Of a DNA stretch of 8,221 bases, positions 5,438-8,221 are shown piece by piece (within the stretch, counting starts at the first letter, position 1; each line of letters opens with the position of its first letter). Position numbers and translations under genes: made by a program. Source of the stretch: an uncultured Flavobacteriales bacterium. Its GTDB lineage: Bacteria; Bacteroidota; Bacteroidia; Flavobacteriales_D; Sanyastnellaceae. The notes beneath the pieces were generated by a model. The model did no database searches. It had not been told where the DNA came from and saw nothing but the letters and a program-made list of their open reading frames with translations. The stretch lies in assembly GCA_938092195.1 (NCBI GenBank), contig CALKHD010000210.1, forward strand, positions 1 through 8,221. Reading direction: 5' to 3'.

Positions 5438-6955
5438 TCAATCCATCGCCCTGGACCCAGAAACCACATGGCGCGATAAAATCCGACCACCTTCCCTTCG
5501 CACCTCAGGATGCTTTCGATGCGCCCACAATTGCTCCCTCGCATGACGCGAAGCCCGTTCAAGTGACACCACAGGTGCGGGGTAAGTCTCTCCCAACCTA
5601 AAACCCAACAACTCCGCTTCTATCGGTGGCATGGCCCAGGGGGCGAACACGTCAGGTGTGGGAACATTGGCCAATTCCGGAACCCATTTGCGGATGAAGT
5701 CCCCACTTGGATCGTGGTCTTCGGCCTGCTTCACGGGATTGTAAATGCGCACCGTGTTGATGCCCGTAACCCCAGCCTGCATCTGAAATTGAGGGAAGTG
5801 AATTCCGGGTTCAAAGTCCAAGAATTGACGGGCCAAATGATGAACACCCGCTTGCCACGGTTGCCAAAGGTGATGGGTCAAAAAACTGACCAACATCGCC
5901 CTCATCCTGAAGTTCAAGTAACCAGTTTCCATGACGCACCTCATGCAAGCATCCACCAATGGAAACCCCGTTCTGCCTTCCGCCCAAGCGGCCACCCTTT
6001 CCGGAATCAGTGGTTTTTCGAGCAAATCATGGCCACGGTTGACGTTGTCAAACTCCATTCGATCTTCCATCTCAAACTTCTGGATGAAGTGACAATGCCA
6101 GCGCAATCGGCTGTCAAAGGCCGAGAAGTTGCGCGCCTGGTTCGGAGGCCCATCTCCGCCCCTCGCTCTGGCCATTTTCTGACGTTGGTGCACCTGTCGA
6201 ATGCTCAAGTTGCCCCAAGCCAGATGCGCGCTCAATCGGCTGCACCCCATTCGACTGGCTTCCGGTTTGGAAATCGCCTTGGCGTATTGCCGAATGCGAT
6301 CGGTCACAAAACTGTCCAAATAAGCGTGGGCCTTTCTTTCTCCACCGGGCTGGAACCGATGGGGCTCCTCGGATGGAATTGGAAGCTCACGCCAAGCCAT
6401 CGGAAGGTCCAGCTCTTGGACAGCAATGGGCTCAAACTGCTTCCAATTCGGGTGATCTTGAGGAGCCGACATGTGGGCAAACCAACCTTCCCTCCATCCA
6501 TCTCGGTTGCGCCTTCCTCGTCCTATGCCATCGCGCTGATGTTCGTGCCAGGGCACCCCCAGCTGGGCCAATCGGTCGGCCACCACCAAGTCCCTGTCAT
6601 AGGTGTGTCGGAGTCCAGACTCCATGTAACTGTGGACCCCTTGGATCTCGAAACGTTGGGACAAATGATCCAGGACCTCAACAAATTCAGCATGCACCGG
6701 GCAGGTCAACACACCGGGCCGCACCGCCCCGGATTTCGCCCAAGCTTGAAGCTGTTCATCCATATCTGCCAAGCCTTGCTGCACGAATCCAACATGGCGA
6801 CCCGACGTGGATGCATGCGCCAAATCAGCAGGCTCAAAACAGTACAACAACAAGTGTGGCCCATTCATCCCAAGGGCCTCGGCCAATGGCGCATGGTCCC
6901 GCAAGCGCAGGTCGCGCTTGAGCCAAATGACGCGTATGGGACGCCGCTCACTCAA
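5438..6955 (-). CDS. Cryptochrome/photolyase-family FAD-binding protein (divergent subfamily)
   Basis: A 505-residue flavoprotein with the photolyase architecture. The N-terminal antenna-type domain begins IRVIWLKRDLRLRDHAPL (7-24). The FAD domain shows SRLSAHLAWGNLSIRQV (239-255), AFDSRLRWHCHFIQKF (279-294), FPLVDACMRC (331-340), RIYNPVKQ (403-410) and GDFIRKWVPEL (418-428). It is neither DASH nor FeS-BCP. An odd segment, DGWREGWFAHMSAP (152-165), sits between the domains. The region that in E. coli photolyase carries the FAD-proximal tryptophan (W-Q-W) here reads PQFQMQAG (388-395), so F390 seems to replace it. The start is TTG at 6955: TAA lies two codons upstream and the next in-frame ATG is at residue 30, beyond the first strand. 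It follows the flavin reductase gene by 24 nt. Photorepair or sensing cannot be decided from sequence. Confidence 0.9.
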   Translation of the reverse strand: MSERRPIRVIWLKRDLRLRDHAPLAEALGMNGPHLLLYCFEPADLAHASTSGRHVGFVQQGLADMDEQLQAWAKSGAVRPGVLTCPVHAEFVEVLDHLSQRFEIQGVHSYMESGLRHTYDRDLVVADRLAQLGVPWHEHQRDGIGRGRRNRDGWREGWFAHMSAPQDHPNWKQFEPIAVQELDLPMAWRELPIPSEEPHRFQPGGERKAHAYLDSFVTDRIRQYAKAISKPEASRMGCSRLSAHLAWGNLSIRQVHQRQKMARARGGDGPPNQARNFSAFDSRLRWHCHFIQKFEMEDRMEFDNVNRGHDLLEKPLIPERVAAWAEGRTGFPLVDACMRCVMETGYLNFRMRAMLVSFLTHHLWQPWQAGVHHLARQFLDFEPGIHFPQFQMQAGVTGINTVRIYNPVKQAEDHDPSGDFIRKWVPELANVPTPDVFAPWAMPPIEAELLGFRLGETYPAPVVSLERASRHAREQLWAHRKHPEVRREGGRILSRHVVSGSRAMD

Positions 6956-6979
6956 CTGTTAGGAGGCCGTTGCCAGGGG

Positions 6980-7690
6980 TCAAGTCCACCCCTCTTTGAA
7001 GTTGACGCGCACATCCAAAGGCTGGTCAGGCTTGGCATAACTCAACCTTGAAGTGCGCTGGGCCGTGTGGTAGGCATCCAATCCCCCAATGCACATGGTC
7101 CCTGTTTCTGATAGGTCCAAAAAGCCATCTTCTGCCTGAGCACGGGGGTCGAAATCCACCCATTCCACGGCCCCCATCACAAAGCGGCAGCCGTTGGGCA
7201 AGGGCAAATCCTCTTGCACGGACAGGCCCATTCTGACCGGAGACTCCTCCACAGCTGGCGCTGGGAACCGCCCCCCATCTGTCTGGTGCCAATGTGGGGT
7301 CAAGCCCACAGCCTCAAATTCTGAAACCCCTTTGGCAAAACGCGCGCTGGTTTGATGGGCTTGCTGATAAAAGGCCTCAGTGACATGGCTCAAGGTGAAG
7401 CAACCGCTTTGGGTCAGGTTTCGATAATTGTGGGCGTCTTCACCTGGAGGTCGAAACACCACCCCCATGAGGGCCGGATTTGAACCCAAGTGCACCACAC
7501 TCGACACCATACAGCAGGCCGAAACACCGCTTGAACTGGCCGTCCCCACCAAGTTTGCGGACTTGAAGCCGCTCAAGGAATTCACAAACCGGGCTCGGTA
7601 TCTCTGAGGCAGACCCTCAATCCCCTCTCGATCGAGCCACTTTCGCTCCGCAGATTGGCCGGAACGGTTGGACGCTGAGTCCTGCATCAT
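6980..7690 (-). CDS. Flavin reductase-like domain protein
   Basis: A 236-residue cytoplasmic protein with a flavin reductase-like split-barrel domain (PF01613 type). Proteins of this fold bind FMN or FAD; many reduce flavin with NAD(P)H, others are stand-alone flavoproteins. Visible hallmarks are YRARFVNSLSGFKSANLVGT (31-50), the segment SSVVHLGSNPALMGVVFRP (63-81), HNYRNL (87-92) and QTSARFAKGVSEFEAVGL (113-130). Two adjacent ATGs (7690 and 7687) are possible starts; the first overlaps the stop of the SDR gene (ATGA), which indicates coupling. It precedes the divergent photolyase-like gene by 24 nt. A role in supplying reduced flavin to the photolyase/cryptochrome proteins, or in a two-gene pathway with the SDR, is inference from position only. 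Confidence 0.87.
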   Translation of the reverse strand: MMQDSASNRSGQSAERKWLDREGIEGLPQRYRARFVNSLSGFKSANLVGTASSSGVSACCMVSSVVHLGSNPALMGVVFRPPGEDAHNYRNLTQSGCFTLSHVTEAFYQQAHQTSARFAKGVSEFEAVGLTPHWHQTDGGRFPAPAVEESPVRMGLSVQEDLPLPNGCRFVMGAVEWVDFDPRAQAEDGFLDLSETGTMCIGGLDAYHTAQRTSRLSYAKPDQPLDVRVNFKEGWT

Positions 7691-8221
7691 CGGATGGCGC
7701 TCATGCCATTGTCGACTTGCATCACCTGACCCGTGATGGCCGCCGCATCAGGCGACAACAAGAAAGCGGCCATGGCCGCCACATCATCTGCAGCTGCTAC
7801 CCGCTTCAATGGATGACGTTCCGCACTGGCTTCCCGCTTTGCCTCATTGGAGAGCAGATGGGCAGCCAATGGCGTATCGGTCAAAGAAGGGGCAATCGCA
7901 TTGACGCGGATGTCGGGTGCAAACTCAGCCGACATGGTCCTCACCAGGCCCTCTACTGCCCCTTTCGCTGCGGCAATGGAGGCGTGAAAACCCATCCCGG
8001 TCTGTACAGCAACCGTGCTGAAGCCCACAATGGATGAAGACCCTCCATCGGGCGCAGAGGCTCCGGCTTTCAGTAATTTCAAATTGGCTTGAACGGAGTG
8101 CAAAAATCCAAGGGCATTGACCTTAAAATCTTCCAGCACTTGTTCTGGCTTGACTCCCCTCACAGGTTTCAAGGAAATGGAACCCGGGCAGTACACCAAC
8201 CCGTCCAATCGATCCGTGAAA
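7687..8221 (-). CDS. Atypical short-chain dehydrogenase/reductase (SDR), N-terminus outside window
   Basis: The C-terminal part of an SDR-fold protein, about 177 residues visible; the Rossmann TGxxxGxG motif would lie beyond the right edge. The frame is open to 8221, and the TTG at 8208 is an internal leucine codon, not a start. Visible landmarks are LVYCPGS in place of the usual NNAG strand, FKVNALG with the conserved Asn, GFSTVA with the catalytic-position Ser, then GFHASIAAAKGAVEGLVR, IRVNAIAPSLTDTP and the C-terminal ITGQVMQVDNGMS. In the YxxxK active site the lysine is present (codon 7963-7965), but the tyrosine position is isoleucine (codon 7975-7977). No frameshift is involved. This suggests a non-classical reaction or a binding role. 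The gene overlaps the flavin reductase by 4 nt and leads the right-hand block. Confidence 0.9.
   Translation of the reverse strand, partial: FTDRLDGLVYCPGSISLKPVRGVKPEQVLEDFKVNALGFLHSVQANLKLLKAGASAPDGGSSSIVGFSTVAVQTGMGFHASIAAAKGAVEGLVRTMSAEFAPDIRVNAIAPSLTDTPLAAHLLSNEAKREASAERHPLKRVAAADDVAAMAAFLLSPDAAAITGQVMQVDNGMSAIR

Noticed and set aside
6961..6966. AGGAGG resembling a perfect ribosome-binding site
   Set aside because: It is on the plus strand, where no real gene starts nearby; the neighbouring gene is read on the minus strand, where it reads CCTCCT.
5714..7051. Long open frame on the plus strand opposite the third photolyase-like gene (445 codons)
   Set aside because: It lies antisense to a well-supported FAD-domain protein and crosses two real genes; no motif or fold is visible in its translation.

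Overview
The window looks like part of a light-response and DNA photorepair locus from a bacterium, most likely a Bacteroidota member. Three things point there. Almost none of the start codons has a Shine-Dalgarno sequence in front of it. The outer-membrane protein is of the 'TDRP' type common in Bacteroidota. The neighbourhood mixes several cryptochrome/photolyase subfamilies with DUF2256, a flavin reductase and a short-chain dehydrogenase. Base composition appears somewhat above half G+C by eye. The phylum assignment is inference, and no species is claimed. No RNA gene, insertion sequence, CRISPR array or tRNA was seen.

Right-hand block, all on the minus strand and read from the right edge leftward: a 5'-truncated atypical short-chain dehydrogenase/reductase (7687-8221), a flavin reductase-like protein (6980-7690, ATGA overlap), a cryptochrome/photolyase-family FAD protein with a TTG start (5438-6955), an alpha/beta hydrolase (4498-5388) and an outer-membrane beta-barrel protein (3697-4452). 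Spacings are -4, 24, 49 and 45 nt, so these may form one transcription unit, with the last two genes possibly semi-independent.

Middle: a single plus-strand gene for an RDD-family membrane protein (3150-3668). It converges on the barrel gene with 28 nt between their stops, and it diverges from the left-hand operon across a 75-nt intergenic region that carries short repeats.

Left-hand block, minus strand: a tiny DUF2256 gene (2916-3074) that is easily missed by ORF callers with a length cut-off, an iron-sulfur bacterial cryptochrome/photolyase (FeS-BCP, (6-4) photolyase type; 1375-2919), a DASH-type cryptochrome (80-1372), and the first 35 codons of an unrecognised protein (1-105) that overlaps the cry-DASH end. 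These four are tightly packed (4-nt overlap, 2-nt gap, 26-nt overlap) and are almost certainly co-transcribed.

Together the window holds three flavoprotein photolyase/cryptochrome genes from three different subfamilies within 7 kb. The expected roles are repair of (6-4) photoproducts (FeS-BCP), repair of cyclobutane dimers in single-stranded DNA and/or light sensing (cry-DASH), and an unknown task for the third, divergent member. The flavin reductase and the SDR may serve flavin or redox metabolism linked to these proteins, but that link is inferred from proximity only.
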